Shown: positions 45,259 to 57,700 of the stretch, piece by piece
Numbering within the stretch: position 1 is the stretch's first letter
Layout: every line of letters begins with the position of its first letter
Assembly: GCA_036924285.1 (NCBI GenBank)
Contig: JAYKYS010000009.1
Location: forward strand, 22,610,001 to 22,674,000
Direction: 5' to 3'
DNA length: 64,000 nt
Source of the DNA: Asterella californica
Lineage: Eukaryota > Streptophyta > Marchantiopsida > Marchantiales > Aytoniaceae
The notes under the pieces: generated by a model
Told to the model about the DNA's origin: nothing
The model's input: the letters and a program-made list of their open reading frames with translations, nothing else
The model's database searches: none
Position numbers and translations under genes: made by a program

Positions 45259-45850
45259 ACGCTACCGTGGGAAGATGGTATAGATCGTGCTTCACTCCTT
45301 GCTTTACGTATTAGGCAGTTGGAGCGAAGGGAGGAGGATCTTGCTGATGCGCAAGAGAGGCTGAAGGTGGCTCGAGTCAGAAACAAGGAACATTTTGACA
45401 AGACTCGCCGACTACGACCGAAGCCAATACATGTTGGTGATTGGGTTCTGATATATGATAGCACATTGGAGAATCAGCATTCTACACTTCGTAAGTTCTC
45501 TCGAAGATGGTTCGAACCTTATGTTGTGCTAGATGGTGTATGAGAATGCCACTTAGTGACAGTCAATGCCACTTAGTGCCACTTAGTTTCACTTAATGCC
45601 AGTTTACGAGAGCTAGATGATACTCCTTTGAAACTATCTGTGGCTGGCAAGCGAGTGAAGTTGTTCAAACAACGTGGAAGATCAGTAGATTTGTTCAAAT
45701 TTCTGGAGTCTGAGCAGAGGACGTCAGGAGACGAAGATGACTCGGCTACTGAAGTGGCTGAGGCGGAGGAGAGTGACGATGAAGAAGAACAAGCAGAAGA
45801 CTGAACAGGTTGGCACATGCCGGAGGATGTGTAAGTTTGGAGGGGGTGGA
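45259..45850 (+). pseudogene. older gypsy element: integrase C-terminus, right part, and polypurine tract
   Basis: It continues 34603-35149 after the nested insertion: TLPWEDGIDRASLLALRI, a Glu/Arg helix REEDLADAQERLK, the conserved KPIHVGDWVLIYD and RRWFEPYVVL (GPY/F module with E for G). A TGA and a short repeat of GCCACTTAGT interrupt it near 45540-45600. After that the frame resumes (RELDDTPLKL, KRVKLF) and ends in an acidic tail at about 45804. GGAGGGGGTGGA (45839-45850) is its polypurine tract. Confidence 0.88.
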
Positions 45851-47171
45851 TGTCGTGATGTGAATCATTTCACATTGTAAATGATTCATTTCTCTGTCAG
45901 GCGTTAGTCTCTCTGAGTGAAGTTAAGACCTCAGAGAAGTCTATTTTTGAAAGATGTTATATATATTGAGTCTTAGTAGGTTGATTACCATGTCGATAGG
46001 GTTTAAGCTCATGGGTTGTATTTGCGTGTCGCCCATGCACGCTTTCTAGCTGGTTTAAGTTATCTTTCGGAGCTGTGTGTCGTTTTAGGTAGTTTAGGTT
46101 ATACGCTGGTGCTTTAGGCGACTTGACGTGGTAGCCTATGAGTGGAATTAAGTTACCACATGGTTTAAGGCACAAAAGGACAACCAAATGGAGCTATGAA
46201 CTCTCATTGGTTCATTTTTGTCTTCTGTGTAACTCTAAACTTAGAAACAGAGCTGTAAAGAGGATTTCGAGCAATTGGTCAGGGCACTGCGAAATCTGAG
46301 AGCACAGGGAGATAGAGCTCGTCGTGCCAAGCACTATCAGCAAAAAGTTTGATCAATTTGGAGCAATAAAGAAGGAGTTATGGCTGATTGAAGTTCGATT
46401 TGTGTCAGAATTGCAACACTTCTGTTGAATTTGGGGTTTTGAGTGTCATTTGCAGAAGAATTGAGGAAATCGCTTCAAACCTTCGTGGTTGCGTTCATTG
46501 TCAGCCAGGCTACGACTGTCAAAAAAGTTTCAAGTGATTTGAGTTATTGAGTAATTCAGGGAGGCCGCTGAAGCAGAGGGGGTCTGTAAAGCTCGCAATC
46601 TAGAGCAGCAACTTCAGAGAACGAAATCTGGAGTTCTGTGTACAATCAGGAGGTCCAACTTCACAGGAATGTTCAGCAAGCTGTGTACTGCAAATCTTGT
46701 AAGAAACGTCGAAATTGATCAAGCCAATCTCCTGTTATAGGTCGAAATAGCTGGCTGGGTACCAGAAATTATCATAATTTCTCCGTTCAGAAAGTTTCTA
46801 CTCATATCTTGGTGCTCTGAATTGATCTCAAGCTGAAACTCCGTATGTGTATCCAGTAGGACCTCATTGACATGAAGGAGAAGTTCTGAAGTCTAAACCT
46901 TCACATATTTCTCAATCCTGAGTGCCAAAATTCATCGTCAGATCTTATCGTTGCTAGTTAAGCCTGAACTTTGCTTCCTGAACATATCAGAAGAGCCAAG
47001 AGACTTGTATGAGCGTTTTTCAGTATCACCTTGTAACCTGAAGCCTATCCTTTGAGCAAACCAGCCACAGCCAGGAGTCTAGTGCTGCCCTAAGTAGACT
47101 GAACACAGCCTTCAAGCTCATATCACAACTAGAAGGTTCCGCTCTTCCCGAGGAAAACTCTCAACTCTACA
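45851..47171 (+). repeat. older gypsy element: 3' LTR
   Basis: Begins TGTCGTGATGTGAATCATTTCACAT right after the polypurine tract and ends near ...CTCAACTCTACA. It is related to the minus-strand LTR at 321-1262 over its start, middle and end. Its right border abuts the coiled-coil ORF (copy 2) in mid-gene, so this gypsy element had inserted into that sequence. Confidence 0.85.
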
Positions 47172-49262
47172 CCGGGGAAGTCGCTTCCTCCACGCGGAAT
47201 ACCTGGGAAGGCGGTTCTTCTTCATGTCTTCCAGAAGACATCTTGTCTTCCAGGGCTTCTTCCGGAGTCTTCTCGGCTTCCAACGCTGTCACTACCAAGT
47301 GCACAACGAGGTCGAACTCCTCCTTCTCCATGTCGGCACCGATCAATGGTACTAGGGTTGGGGAAAATGTACTTACCGGTGGCGGAGTCGAGGGAAGTCC
47401 ATAGAGTGTCTTCACCTCCTCTATCTACCTATCCAAGTACCGGAACATACTCTCCTTACACTCTACCAACATCATCTTGGACTCATCGTCCCACTCTCTA
47501 GCCAAGGTAAGCAACTTCCTACCCGCGGTGAAGTTGAACTTCTTCTGAAGCGCTTTCACCGACTGTGCTAACATCTCCTGCGCACGAGCTTCCGCTGCTT
47601 CTCGCTGCATCTTCTCGGCTGCAACTCGCGCTTCTGTGGCTTTCCGCTGCGTCTTCCATCTTGTCTTCTTCACTGCGAGGGCGGTGATCTTCCCCCGTAC
47701 TCGGAGAATCTCTTGATCGCGCTGCTGTAAATGCGCCTGCAACTCCTGGTTGCTCTTCTTCAGTTGGGTCAGCTCCTTGGCAGAAGTGACTGCTTCCATC
47801 TTGTACCTTACTGCGAGCTTCTCCGTGATGCGGAGACTAGCTTCCAACGCTTCTGTCTTCTTCTGACCTTCTTCTTGACGCATCAAGGTGCGCAGACCGA
47901 ATCCAGGCTGTAAGGGCTTCTCCTGAGCCTTCGCTCTCTTCTCCAGCAACTCCAGAGCTGGCTGGATCTCTGAGTGGAAGAATGCACTGAACTCTTCCAG
48001 TCTTCTTCTTGCGGAAGACAGGCAATCCAATTGGGGGTGTCGACCTTGTCTTCTAGAGGCAAAGATGACTCTTCCACCACTATGGTCTTCAGCTTCTGCA
48101 CACGGGAAGAAGCTACTCTTCTCATCTTCCGGGGTGAAAGATCTCTCCCCATGGTAGAAGCGGTCCTCTTTACTACGCTTCCTTGCATCGCAGTAGGAGT
48201 ATCCATCCATCCTTCGTCTTCTAGAGTCTTCGGAAGACTCCCTGGTATGGCAGAAGCGGTCTTCTGCTCCGGTCGCGTACTCAGCGGCTCTTCCTACGAG
48301 TCAGACTCCGATCCCGAATGAATGAGGGAGGTGGTCTTCCTAGGTACACTTCTAGGACCCATCTTCCTCAGAGGCGTGGCGTCTTCCGACCCACTGGAGT
48401 CGTCTTCCCTCACCAGAAGCGTCTTCTGATGAGTGTCGGGCCTCAGCTGCGGCATCAGAGTGGGAGGGGGAGTTGCGGTTGCTGCTCGGTCGTCTTCTTC
48501 CGAGGTCTCCTCCTTCGTCTCATGCTGCCATGTTGACCCATACTTCACCAACTGATCTTCCGTGAGATCCCCCATGGCTACGTACAAGTAACAGAGGGAA
48601 GGTGTCAAGTGTTCTCCTGCCGGGGTACCTAAGTACGCTAGCTCCGTCTGTACATATATGTGGAAGAATGCGCCCCAGTTGACGGGCACTCCTTCATCAC
48701 ACACTGCTTCCAGGAACTCCACGTCCTGATCTCCAATGTATCTTGTCTTCTACGCTTTCCCCTTGGGAAAGAGATGTAGAAACAGCTTCGTCAGAAGTCG
48801 CTTCTTCGACTCCCGGTAAGATTCTACCTTCCATCCGTTCCTTCCTTGCCTGTCCTCCATGAAGAGGCAAGTTGTGCTTCCAGGCACATGTCACTCACTC
48901 ACGATCCTGGGTAAGATCTTCTTCTCGAGCCAATAACCTCGGTCCTCGGATTCTGACCTGTGGAAGGCCCTGCGCCACCAATCTTCAGTCCAGGAAGATG
49001 GTCTTCCTCGAGCTACTCCTGCCTTCGTAGGTACACGGTTGCGAGGCGGTAAAGCTGCCCAAACCTCCTCCAGAAGTCCCTGGTCTGCGAGGTTCCAATC
49101 CCACAGGAAGAAGTCGAGACTCAACTCCTTGAGGAAAGGTGTGGTCTCTGCCAACTTTGCTGCCGGTAACACCAACCCTAGAGGATGCATCGACATACTT
49201 GAAAGATATGTTGCACTAAGCCACACGCACTTACTGTGAGCTGAAGGCTCATTCCTTCCCAA
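47172..49262 (-). pseudogene. coiled-coil ORF of an LTR element, copy 2
   Basis: It is read from 49262 leftward in three main segments. 48891-49262 holds MHPLGLVLPAAKL, KELSLDFFLWDWNLADQGL and EEVWAALPPRN, then WTEDWWRRAFHRSESEDRG. 48294-48722 holds NWGAFFHIYVQTELAYLGTPAG, CYLYV and an acidic REDDSSGSED linker. 47425-48210 is a long Glu/Lys/Gln/Arg-rich region with heptad-like spacing (KELTQLKKSNQELQAHLQQRDQE), a predicted coiled coil. 47167-47415 continues with EFDLVVHLVVTALEAEKT. Frames change between segments. The C-terminal end seen in copy 1 (to 25966) is cut off by the gypsy LTR at 47171. It has no zinc finger or enzyme domain. The encoded family is probably a structural or accessory protein of a large LTR element. 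Confidence 0.6.
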
Positions 49263-49964
49263 GTGCCCACAGTCTAGCTTCTACTTCTCAAAAGACGAAA
49301 CTAATCTTCCAGAACACAACTACTCCGTCTTCCGAGACTCTAACAGTGCTTCCCAGATAGCTCTCGTCTTCCGAGCTATATCTAAACAATCCTAACTAAG
49401 CAAGACCTCGCATGGATTACCAAGAAGACAAGCCACCTTGCATTACATCCTACTTCCTATTAGAAGATGAAAAATGTGCGAGAAGCAAAGCGTATGAACA
49501 AGTTCCAGAAGATGATCGCGGCTCCTGCGGTGACAGTGGTCTCTGGGAAGACCCCCGGGACAACTTCCGATTCAGTGTCTTTCTCGGAAGACCTCCCAAA
49601 GTCAGGCTTCCCTTCACTGATCTCACATGTCTTCTTCTTCCTACGCGCAATCTATCCTCACAACAGACTCAAGACATTTGCATTCTGTTCTTCTGACTTC
49701 TCACCTCTCATACACACTCAGAAGAAGTTTGCTGCTCGGTGGGAAGACATGACCCTCGACCATTCTCTCTAGATTCTGCCAGCAAGACTTCTCACGACTC
49801 TCTCCTAAATTCGGGAAGAAGAAGGAATGGGCTGCTATGGGTCGGACAGAAGAGACCCGAAATGGACCCTCACGTCTTCTCGCGCATTTTGCCAGCCCTT
49901 CCAGTCTTCTAGTCTCTCTAGGAAGATGTGGATTTGAGAAGCTTGGAAGACCGGGAGGCACATG
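49263..49964. other. spacer of the coiled-coil element
   Basis: Non-coding, related to 28247-28960. The similarity ends near 49962, just where copy 1 passes into the integrase fragment; here that fragment is absent. Confidence 0.5.
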
Positions 49965-51141
49965 CCTACTTCTCGACTTTCAACTTCTCAAAATAACAAA
50001 ACAACTCACCAAGCCACTCGGGATTCGTACCAAGCCTCTCTTAATACAAAAGCAAAGCAAATCCACTCTTGATACGAATTGTGTACAGTCGTCTTCCGAA
50101 GACAGTCAGGCTTTCGAAGAGTCTTCCGAAGATATTCTAATCTTCTGAAGCGTCTTCTGCTCAAGGTTTCAGGAGTATAAGGATGATAGGGTAGGGAAAT
50201 TGATAGTTGGGATCTCCAATTTGAGAGCTAGGAGTAGGGAAGCTCGAACTGAACTCGGGAAGAAGCAAAAAGATGTCTCACGGAAATTGAGCAGCGCTTC
50301 CGCGCCTAATGTCACAATAGGAAAATAGGGATGAGAGGATTGATCGATCAGGTTGCCTGCAAATAACCGGGGAAGCGCGGGGGATACCAAACAAAGACGA
50401 GAAGCAGTGACAAGGGAAAAGAACATGGGAAGAACCTCTACTATCTTCTGTCGACTTCCCTAGCTGTCTTCGATCTTCTGCGCGCTTCCGGCTCTAGTTC
50501 CAGCTTCAATGCGACTCCACAAAGCTGCTTCCGCTGTCAGCTCTTGACTATGTTTCAATCGATCAAGACTTCCACCTTCTATTTCACTCAGTCGTCCTCC
50601 AATGTCAGCTTCAGAGAGTTCACAGAAAACTACTTTAGCTCGATATGCTTCTGCTCTCAGTATTTCGACCTCACCTTCCTTCTAGCTTCGAATCAATCCT
50701 GACCTCACTCAATTTCACCCCGCTGCCTTCCTCACTCGAATCAATCACTCTGGAATCGATCTTCTCAACCAAGAAGCGCTCTTGCTGCGGGAAGCTGAAA
50801 TGTGCTAATGTGGTTCCTGCGCATCTTCCCCGCAGTTTAGAGGTTTCGACCCTCCCGACCTACCTAACATGTTCAGTGCTACCTGGTAGGTGCACCTACT
50901 CCTTACGTGGTTAAGCTTCCGCGGTTGCCGTCTTCCGGAAGATACGTGTCTTCCGCCGTCTTCCGTCTTCCGAAGAAACCACCGAGAAGAAGTCAACTTA
51001 TTATTACAAAAAGCTCGTAAGATCATCTTCCTTCTAAGGAAGCCGTAATCTTAAGTAACAACGCTTCTTCAGTTATACAAACAAGTGATTATTCTTAAAA
51101 ATTTCAAAAATTCGTGAATCTTGTAATTTGTGGGCACCACA
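49965..51141. repeat. LTR of the coiled-coil-ORF family, copy L2
   Basis: Diverged relative of 29450-30482 and 51467-52489: shared order of CAGCGCTTCCGCG-like, AAGAAC(C)T and final TTTGTGGGCACCACA blocks. It ends at 51141, directly against the inverted duplication. The left border is approximate. Confidence 0.5.
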
Positions 51142-52245
51142 TGAAGGACAACCACCTAAGCATTAGGTAAGAACCAAGTCTGACATGGCATTATCTCAAG
51201 CGTGGGCAGCTGGAGAGTAGACGGAGAAGCTACCAAATCAGAGAAGAGGTGCGGAAACGCCATACCTTCTTTCCTTCTTCCTAACTCAAACATCGAGGAA
51301 GACATCAAATGCGCACAGAGAGATTTCAGTGAGGGATTGAGGACAATCATCTTCCAACAAGAAGAGAACTCGAATTAGAAGAAGGCAGGAGTTTCCAAGA
51401 ATCATAAGGAATGAAAGTCTCTAGAAATCGAAGATTGGAGCTTCAGGATTGCAGATAGCGGAAATATCAGCTTCTGGAAATATCCAGATCTTCAAACAAG
51501 TCTTCTGTCCATAGATTTGAAGAGAGAAGTACAATTGAATAAGAAAATTGATGGACAGAATAGAAGGTTTCGAGACAAAGAGAAGGAATGATCAAATTCG
51601 ATATTCAGGAAGAGATCGATAAAAAGTTATCAAATATTGGATAGCGCTTCCGCATCCAATTTACTCAGGAGAAATTTCAAGGGATGGGAGTAATATGTAG
51701 GCTTCTTGCAAGCAAACGAGGAAGCGAAGAAACATAAGAACAGAAAGGTGAAAGCGATGAGAAGGAAAGAAAGAAGCGAGAAGAACTTCAGTACTACGCT
51801 TCCACAATGTGCTACGCTTCTGCTTCACTCTTCATATGTCTTCTGTGCGCACCTCTGATGTAAGCTCTTTGATTCACGATGTTACCACCTTGCTAAGACC
51901 ATGCCTTCGCATTTGACTTCGAGCTTCGCTATCTGCAATCCTAAAGCTCCAATCTTCGATTTCTAGAGACTTCCATTCCCTATGATCCTTGGGAACTCCT
52001 GCCTTCTTCTAATTCGAGTTCTCTTCTTGCTGGAAGATGATTGTACTCAATCCCTCACTGAAATCTCTCTGTGCGCATTTGATGTCTTCCTCGATGTTTG
52101 AGTTAGGAAGAAGGAAAGAAGGTATGGCGTTTCCGCACCTCTTCTCTGATTTGGTAGCTTCTCCGTCTACTCTCCAGCTGCCCACGCTTGAGGTAATGCC
52201 ATGTCAGACTTGGTTCTTACCTAATGCTTAGGTGGTTGTCCTTCA
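51142..52245. repeat. long inverted repeat, about 320-bp arms
   Basis: The left arm 51142-51466 is the near-perfect reverse complement of the right arm 51928-52245. The same 64-residue open frame appears on the minus strand at 51156-51350 and on the plus strand at 52037-52231 with a single residue change. The spacer is about 460 bp. The right arm is in the normal LTR order, so the left arm is an inverted duplicate of LTR sequence. A transcript would fold into a long double-stranded hairpin. Confidence 0.92.
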
Positions 52246-52489
52246 AGTACACCAAACACCTACTGGTTCACCCAGTTGGTGCTAGGTTGGTGCTTCTCGC
52301 AGTTACAGTCATGGTCTTCCCTAGAAGACTTCCCATTCTATTTCTGGACCCCATCTTCTAGAAGACGTCTTCTCGAAAAACTTAAATAATAAGGTTAATT
52401 CAATTATATAGACACGACATTAACTTAGAAAAATTGAAAAAATCTCAAAACTTGCAAATTGTGCGCACCACAATGAGCAAGTCATAACC
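51467..52489. repeat. LTR of the coiled-coil-ORF family, copy L3
   Basis: Related to 29540-30482, with the same TATATAG motif and end GTGCGCACCACA. Its 5' portion runs directly out of the inverted duplicate (51142-51466). Confidence 0.6.
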
Positions 52490-53950
52490 TGACTTGAGAT
52501 GGACTTCTCATAAAGTCCAAGGTCCTAACATTACCTCCAACACACTTAGCGGTCCAATCGTCCATGATGTCGGTCTAGATCTAGGGTCCTGAACGATGGT
52601 CTAATTCGTTGTCTCGTTCTCTAGTCTACCTTAACCTCTAGATCGATCCCAAGTCCAGACTTCTAAGTCTAGATCAGAACGTGCTTTGACTGGTCCAGCC
52701 ATCACATCATGTCTCAAGGGTCCACCTACAGAACCCTGAGGTCCAGTGACTCTTCTTGACCTACCCAAGCATTGAGCATCTCTCATATATATTTCTGAGG
52801 ATCTAAACTCTTCTTTGGTCCTTGAAAATTATATTACAACATGATCACAAGATCAGTCATAATTCTCAGCTCCGATGTCAGTTCATTGAGTTCTTTGTAT
52901 CATTGAAAAGCTTTCACCGAGACCTTTCCAATGATAACTCACTCGCCTCAAGATCTTCCATGGAGTTCTGTACACAACTAAAAATGTTGCTAGAACTCAA
53001 ACACTTAATATTTTTCCGAGGAACCGTGGTCCAGCACCAGACTAAGATCCTCTATTGGACCTTAATCTCAAACTAACTTTTCGGTCCATTTCCAAACTTG
53101 CCCCCTTGGCCAACGTTCGTCTGAGGTTCTATTGAGGTAGGTCTCTATTTCTTAACCGTGTGTTCCAACCTTGGTTTAAGGAATCACTTTAGGTTCATTT
53201 GTTCTCGACTTCTCAATCAAGTTGTTTAAGTCCTACTCGTAACATTCACAACCTAGCTCCAGTCCACCAAGGTTCTGTTATTCACGTCTGTGCTCAATCT
53301 TGAGACTGAAGGTCGCGACATTCACCCTCCACTTTGAAGATTGATGCTCTCATCAACAATGATCCTTAAGTAACGCCAAGTTCAAAACTGGGTAGCCAAC
53401 CCCTTGACGTCAAAATTGCATTTTTGTAGCTAACCCGCAATTCTCTTCTTGGCTTGAGTCTTAAGATGTCGCTAGGTCGCTTAGAAAATTTTCAACTAGT
53501 CTCGGGGAAGCCTAACCTCATTGGCCACCCCTAAACAAAAATAGTTGACAAATTCTAAATATTCTACTTAAGACTCTTACTTGCTAACTTATAAGTATTC
53601 GCACTTACTTACTAGATCTCCCGAAGCTCACTTTCTGATCACAACCTGATTTGACTTAGACGCGCGACAAGTTTATCTTGCAATAAGAAAACTGCAATGC
53701 AAACCCAAGACAAGTGAAAACAATTCACACTTGCTTTGTCGACGCTATGGCAAATCTAAGTCTTGACATCAAGACTTAGTCTTGGTTTAGATTCTTATCT
53801 AAACTAGCTTGCTTTCTTTGAGTGCGCTTCGTTCCTCCTTTTGACAACATCCTAAACATCTGATCAGAACTAGTCATAGCCATGCACTATCAATACATTG
53901 AGCAATTTCTAAGAAATAAATTCTTTATTTCCACAATATACAAGTGAAAG
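52490..53950 (-). repeat. chromovirus 3' LTR region
   Basis: It precedes (on the plus strand) a minus-strand chromovirus pol, so it has the position of its 3' LTR. The 53100-53690 part has a related inverted copy at 1263-1960. Short open frames have no domain. Exact LTR ends were not determined. Confidence 0.5.
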
Positions 53951-53999
53951 CTACAGAGTCCATCAGCCCATGGTTCATCGTTCCTTCACTCCTCATTGG

Positions 54000-55800
54000 A
54001 AAGAGATGTCCTCATCTTGCTAACGCCCTTGTTTTTCTTAGCGTCACTTGCATGTTCTAGTTCTTCTTCTTGGATTCGTGCCGCGATCGCAAAATGATCT
54101 CCACCTCATATTCAGCTTCATCTTGCATGACATCAAGTTGAGGTCTGAGAACTTGTTTGCGCTCCGAGTGCAAATCATCTTTGAAGTACTTCTTCAATAA
54201 AGAAACATGGAAGGTCGGATGCAACTACCACTCGAGAGGAAGGTCTAAAGTATAGATATATTTGTGTAGATTCTTGACAATTACAAAAGACCTCGTAAAA
54301 TTTGATGAGAACTTTGTCAATATTTTCTCTAGAAGGTGAAGTTCTTCGTACTCAAACATACTTCTTTGTCCATTTGAAACTTCACTTACCGTCGATGCTT
54401 GTTACCAGCTTCGCATAACGTTGTTGTGCTTTGTCGAGCTTCGTTTTCATTTGTTCATCGTGTCGTTAGATTTCTACCACCAACTCTTCAGCTGATGTTT
54501 GATGTCTTCTTGATCGTGTCAATGTAGAACTCCTTGCAAGAGTCTAGTCAAGAGGCTCTTCTATCTCACGTCCGTAAGCTAACATGAAAGACGACTCGTC
54601 GGTTGTTGAATGCTTCGTGGAATTTGTAGCAATACTCTACAAGATTGAGCCACTCTGCTCAATCACTTTGGTCTACGCTCATATAATTCCTCAAGTATTA
54701 ATTCAGAACCGAGTTAACTTGTTTTGTTTTTCCATCCGTTTCAGGATGAAAAGTGATACTGAATTTTAACTAAATTTTAACTTAGTTTCCAACTTTTGGA
54801 ACAAGTGTTTTCAAAAAGCACTTGTGAACGTAGAGTTCTGATCTGAAATAATACTCTAGAGAATCCATGTGAATGCCACCAAGTATCTAAGAACAGCCGA
54901 GAAGTCGTGAATGCGGTTGCGGTATCCAAGGTCAGAGTAAACTTCTCTAGCTTGCTAAACCGGTCAACTATCACAAAGATTGCATTGTATTTGTTTGAGT
55001 CAGACAGCGATGTTATGAAGTCCATGCTGATACTTTTCCAAGGTCTGGTCAAAATCGATAAAGGATGAAGTAACCTTTGTTTCTTTGCTAAGAAACTCGG
55101 TTCGCTTGACAAGTTAGCATGTTTTCACGAGTGGAAAACATCGTCTTTCATGTGGGGCCAATAAAGCTTTTTTAGATGTCACTGTTAAAGTGAGTTTTTC
55201 TCCTTTATGGTCAGATAAGGACGCATCATGACACTCTTTAAGCAACTTAGTCTTAAGTTTTTCTTGTCCCACATAAACTAGACTTTGCTTGAACATGAGT
55301 AATCCATGTCTCAACTTCTTCAACTTCACTCCTCTCTTGAGCTATTCCAAGTACTCATTCGTTTTATCATTATCCATTTAATCTTCATGTATCTACCTCT
55401 TCAAGTCGGACTCCTTATAATACATAATTCGTAAAATTTGTGTTCACGATGAAAGATATTCTTTCTTGCGACTCAAGACCCCAAAACCACATTGTCATTT
55501 TCTGCTTTGTGGATTAATACCACATTCATAAGCGCCAAGATATCATGCCATCATAGTTGCTTTGGCGTCATCCGATCTTGGATCTCAAAGTATTTGAGTG
55601 AAATATTATAGAGTAAACTTGGGTTTTATGAAGTCCCCAGTAATGGCACTATTTCCTCAAGCAATGAACCACCACAAATAGTTCTTTCTTGTGAGTCTAT
55701 CATCGACTCTTTGTCTCAAATAACTTATTGATTTTGTACGCTACAAGTTTCTCATCCTGCACCAACACTCTATCAATGACATATCCGTTAACTGAGAGTC
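54000..55800 (-). pseudogene. degenerate Ty3/gypsy chromovirus pol: RNase H and integrase
   Basis: Minus-strand order, right to left: RNase H remnant (55450-55800: VLVQDEKLVAYKI, STHKKELFVVVHCLRK, then NTLRSKIG), integrase zinc region (55114-55329: a degraded HHCC), and the core (54777-55112: LTRPWKSISMDFITSLSDSN, IFVIVDRFSKLEKF). The C-terminal part follows near 54130-54300: TFHVSLLKKYFKDDL, then DEAEYEVEIIL, which resembles the entry to a chromodomain. Many stops and frameshifts are present. RT, protease and gag are not recognised to the right. The LPLEW...HPTFHVSLLK signature places it with plant chromoviruses. A dead, old copy. Confidence 0.8.
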
Positions 55801-56679
55801 GTTTTAGAAGGTGTTATCATGAAGAAATTCTGGCAAAAAATTTAGTACTTTGCATATCAAAACATAGATTTCAAACTTAGATATCTATAGATGACATTGT
55901 CGCATGAAGTTTATACATCCATAACTAAATATTGATTTCGTTCAATAAATATCAAATTTCAATATCTATAGAATGATATTTTACATGAAAATTTATATGT
56001 AAATAACTGAACAGCAGAATAGTTATCGATGTCGATAATTATAACTGCATATAGTTATCAAAATTGATAATTATTTATAAATATCTGTAAATCAATTTAC
56101 AGATAACTGATATGTTATTGGATCCCATTGAAGTCTGCTAAGAGCTTCAGATTCTGCTAGACTAAAGACTAAAGTTGTGCTTTATGCAAGGCAAGGGAAA
56201 ACTTCTTACAACCATGTTCCAACATCAAACTACATAGCTAGTTACTCGAAGCCTCATGCCACAACATGTATCTGACCTTGGTTGTGACATTCAGTAAACT
56301 TTCTAACTTTACTTTCTCTTGGTCTTTATGCTCTCATATTTCTTGTACACACTATAGACTTCTAACATTATATCAAACCACATGGTTCAGCCTTAGCATT
56401 CAATAACATGTAACCTAGTAGGACAGTTTTCTAACATAGATCAGAAACAATCGAGTAACGTCCCGATGATAAAAGAGATAGACGTTCTTGTCCACACAAT
56501 GAGACGCAAAGAAGCAGTAACTGTTTAGTTGGCGGTCCCAACTCCTCTAAGATAGTAGCACCGAGGAGTTAAAGGAGTAATGAGTGGAGGCATTGTCATG
56601 AGTACCAAGTGAAGGTTGGTGGAAAGTACAGACGCCTCCTCTTCATGAAAGAGAATTCTACCAGATGAAGAGTACAACT
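55801..56679. other. AT-rich spacer, no gene recognised
   Basis: It holds short palindromic AT stretches (GTTATCGATGTCGATAAT near 56021; ATCTGTAAATCAATTTACAGAT near 56088). The open frame at 56525-56716 has no domain. Confidence 0.45.
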
Positions 56680-57410
56680 TCAGGTGGCAAGAGAAGAAGA
56701 GCATTTTCTTCCACAATCTGCAGCTCTTAAGATGGCATATTCATTATTACCTCTTCATTTCCAAGTTACCACGAAGGAGAAGAAGGAGTGCATAGTTCAG
56801 TTGGAGGCTGGAGAGAGTATTATTCAGCCAAAGGGTTCGGAGATCAAGAGAAGAGAGAAAATATAAGTATTTCTCGAGGAGTTGATTCTTGCCAAGAACC
56901 CATGAGGAGGACGATGCAGTGCGGACTTCACTATCGATATGGTGGACCATTGTTGTTACATGACTACACAGATGCTGATTGGGCAAGAAGTGCCGACAAG
57001 AGATCCACGTCAAGTTACGCTTTTGGACTTGGAAGCGCTGCTATAAGCTGGACTTCAAAGAAGCAACCTATGGTTGCTTTGTCATCCACAGAAGCAGAGT
57101 ATCGAGGAACAACGAACGCAACATGCGAATCAATTTGGCTCGATGATTGCTATCTGAGATTGGTGTGGAGTGTACAGATCTTGTTATAGTATATACCGAC
57201 AACATTAGCAGCATGAAGTTAGCTAGTAATCATGTTTTCCATGCTAGGACGAAGCACATTGAGGTGCACTATCATTTCATTAAAGAGAATGTCTTTGTAG
57301 GAGAAATTGAGCTCAGTTGTGTGAGCACAAGAGATCAGGTTGCCGATATCTTCACTAAGACATTGCTTAGAGATAAGTTTGATGCTTTCCGACATTGTCT
57401 AGGAGCATAA
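56680..57410 (+). pseudogene. copia RNase H fragment (third copia element)
   Basis: Clear copia pol C-terminus on the plus strand from about 56920: GLHYRYGGPLLLHDYTDADW, RSTSSYAFGLGSAAISW, SKKQPMVALSSTEAEYRG. A register change near 57150 follows, then VIVYTDNISSMKLA, FHARTKHIEVHYHFI, and the end box RDQVADIFTKTLLRDKFDAF to the stop at 57408. The RNase H acids are present. 5' of about 56900 the sequence is disrupted and RT and integrase are missing. It is a different family from copia-1 and copia-2. Confidence 0.9.
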
Positions 57411-57436
57411 GATGTAGAGTTGAGCTTGAAGAGGAG

Positions 57437-57700
57437 TGTTGATATAGTCCCAAGCTCTAGTAGAGCACCAGCTAACATTAGTCGTAGTGGTTAGGTAGTT
57501 ACAGTTAGTTAGAGGACTAACCCACCATTAAGGTTTCTCTTGTACTCACCTCTACTATATATACATGGAGAGGCTTTGCCTCTCCCTTCTCATTCTTATT
57601 TTATTTCTTTGTCCCCTAGCCTTGGAGATATGTGGATCTTCAGCATCAGAGTTTGAAGTTTTTATCCGAGATTATGTTGTAGCCTACCATGTGATGCAGA
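57437..57700 (+). repeat. copia 3' LTR (third element)
   Basis: After the stop codon and a purine tract (GAAGAGGAG at 57428-57436) the sequence TGTTGATATAGTCCC starts a new block containing a TATA-like ACTATATATACATGG at about 57552 and a downstream transcribed-looking region. No second copy exists in the window, so the right end (near 57690-57700) is a guess. Confidence 0.6.

Noticed and set aside
51156..52231. The same 64-residue open frame on the minus strand at 51156-51350 and on the plus strand at 52037-52231
   Set aside because: It is a by-product of the inverted duplication of LTR sequence; no domain and no start context support a gene.
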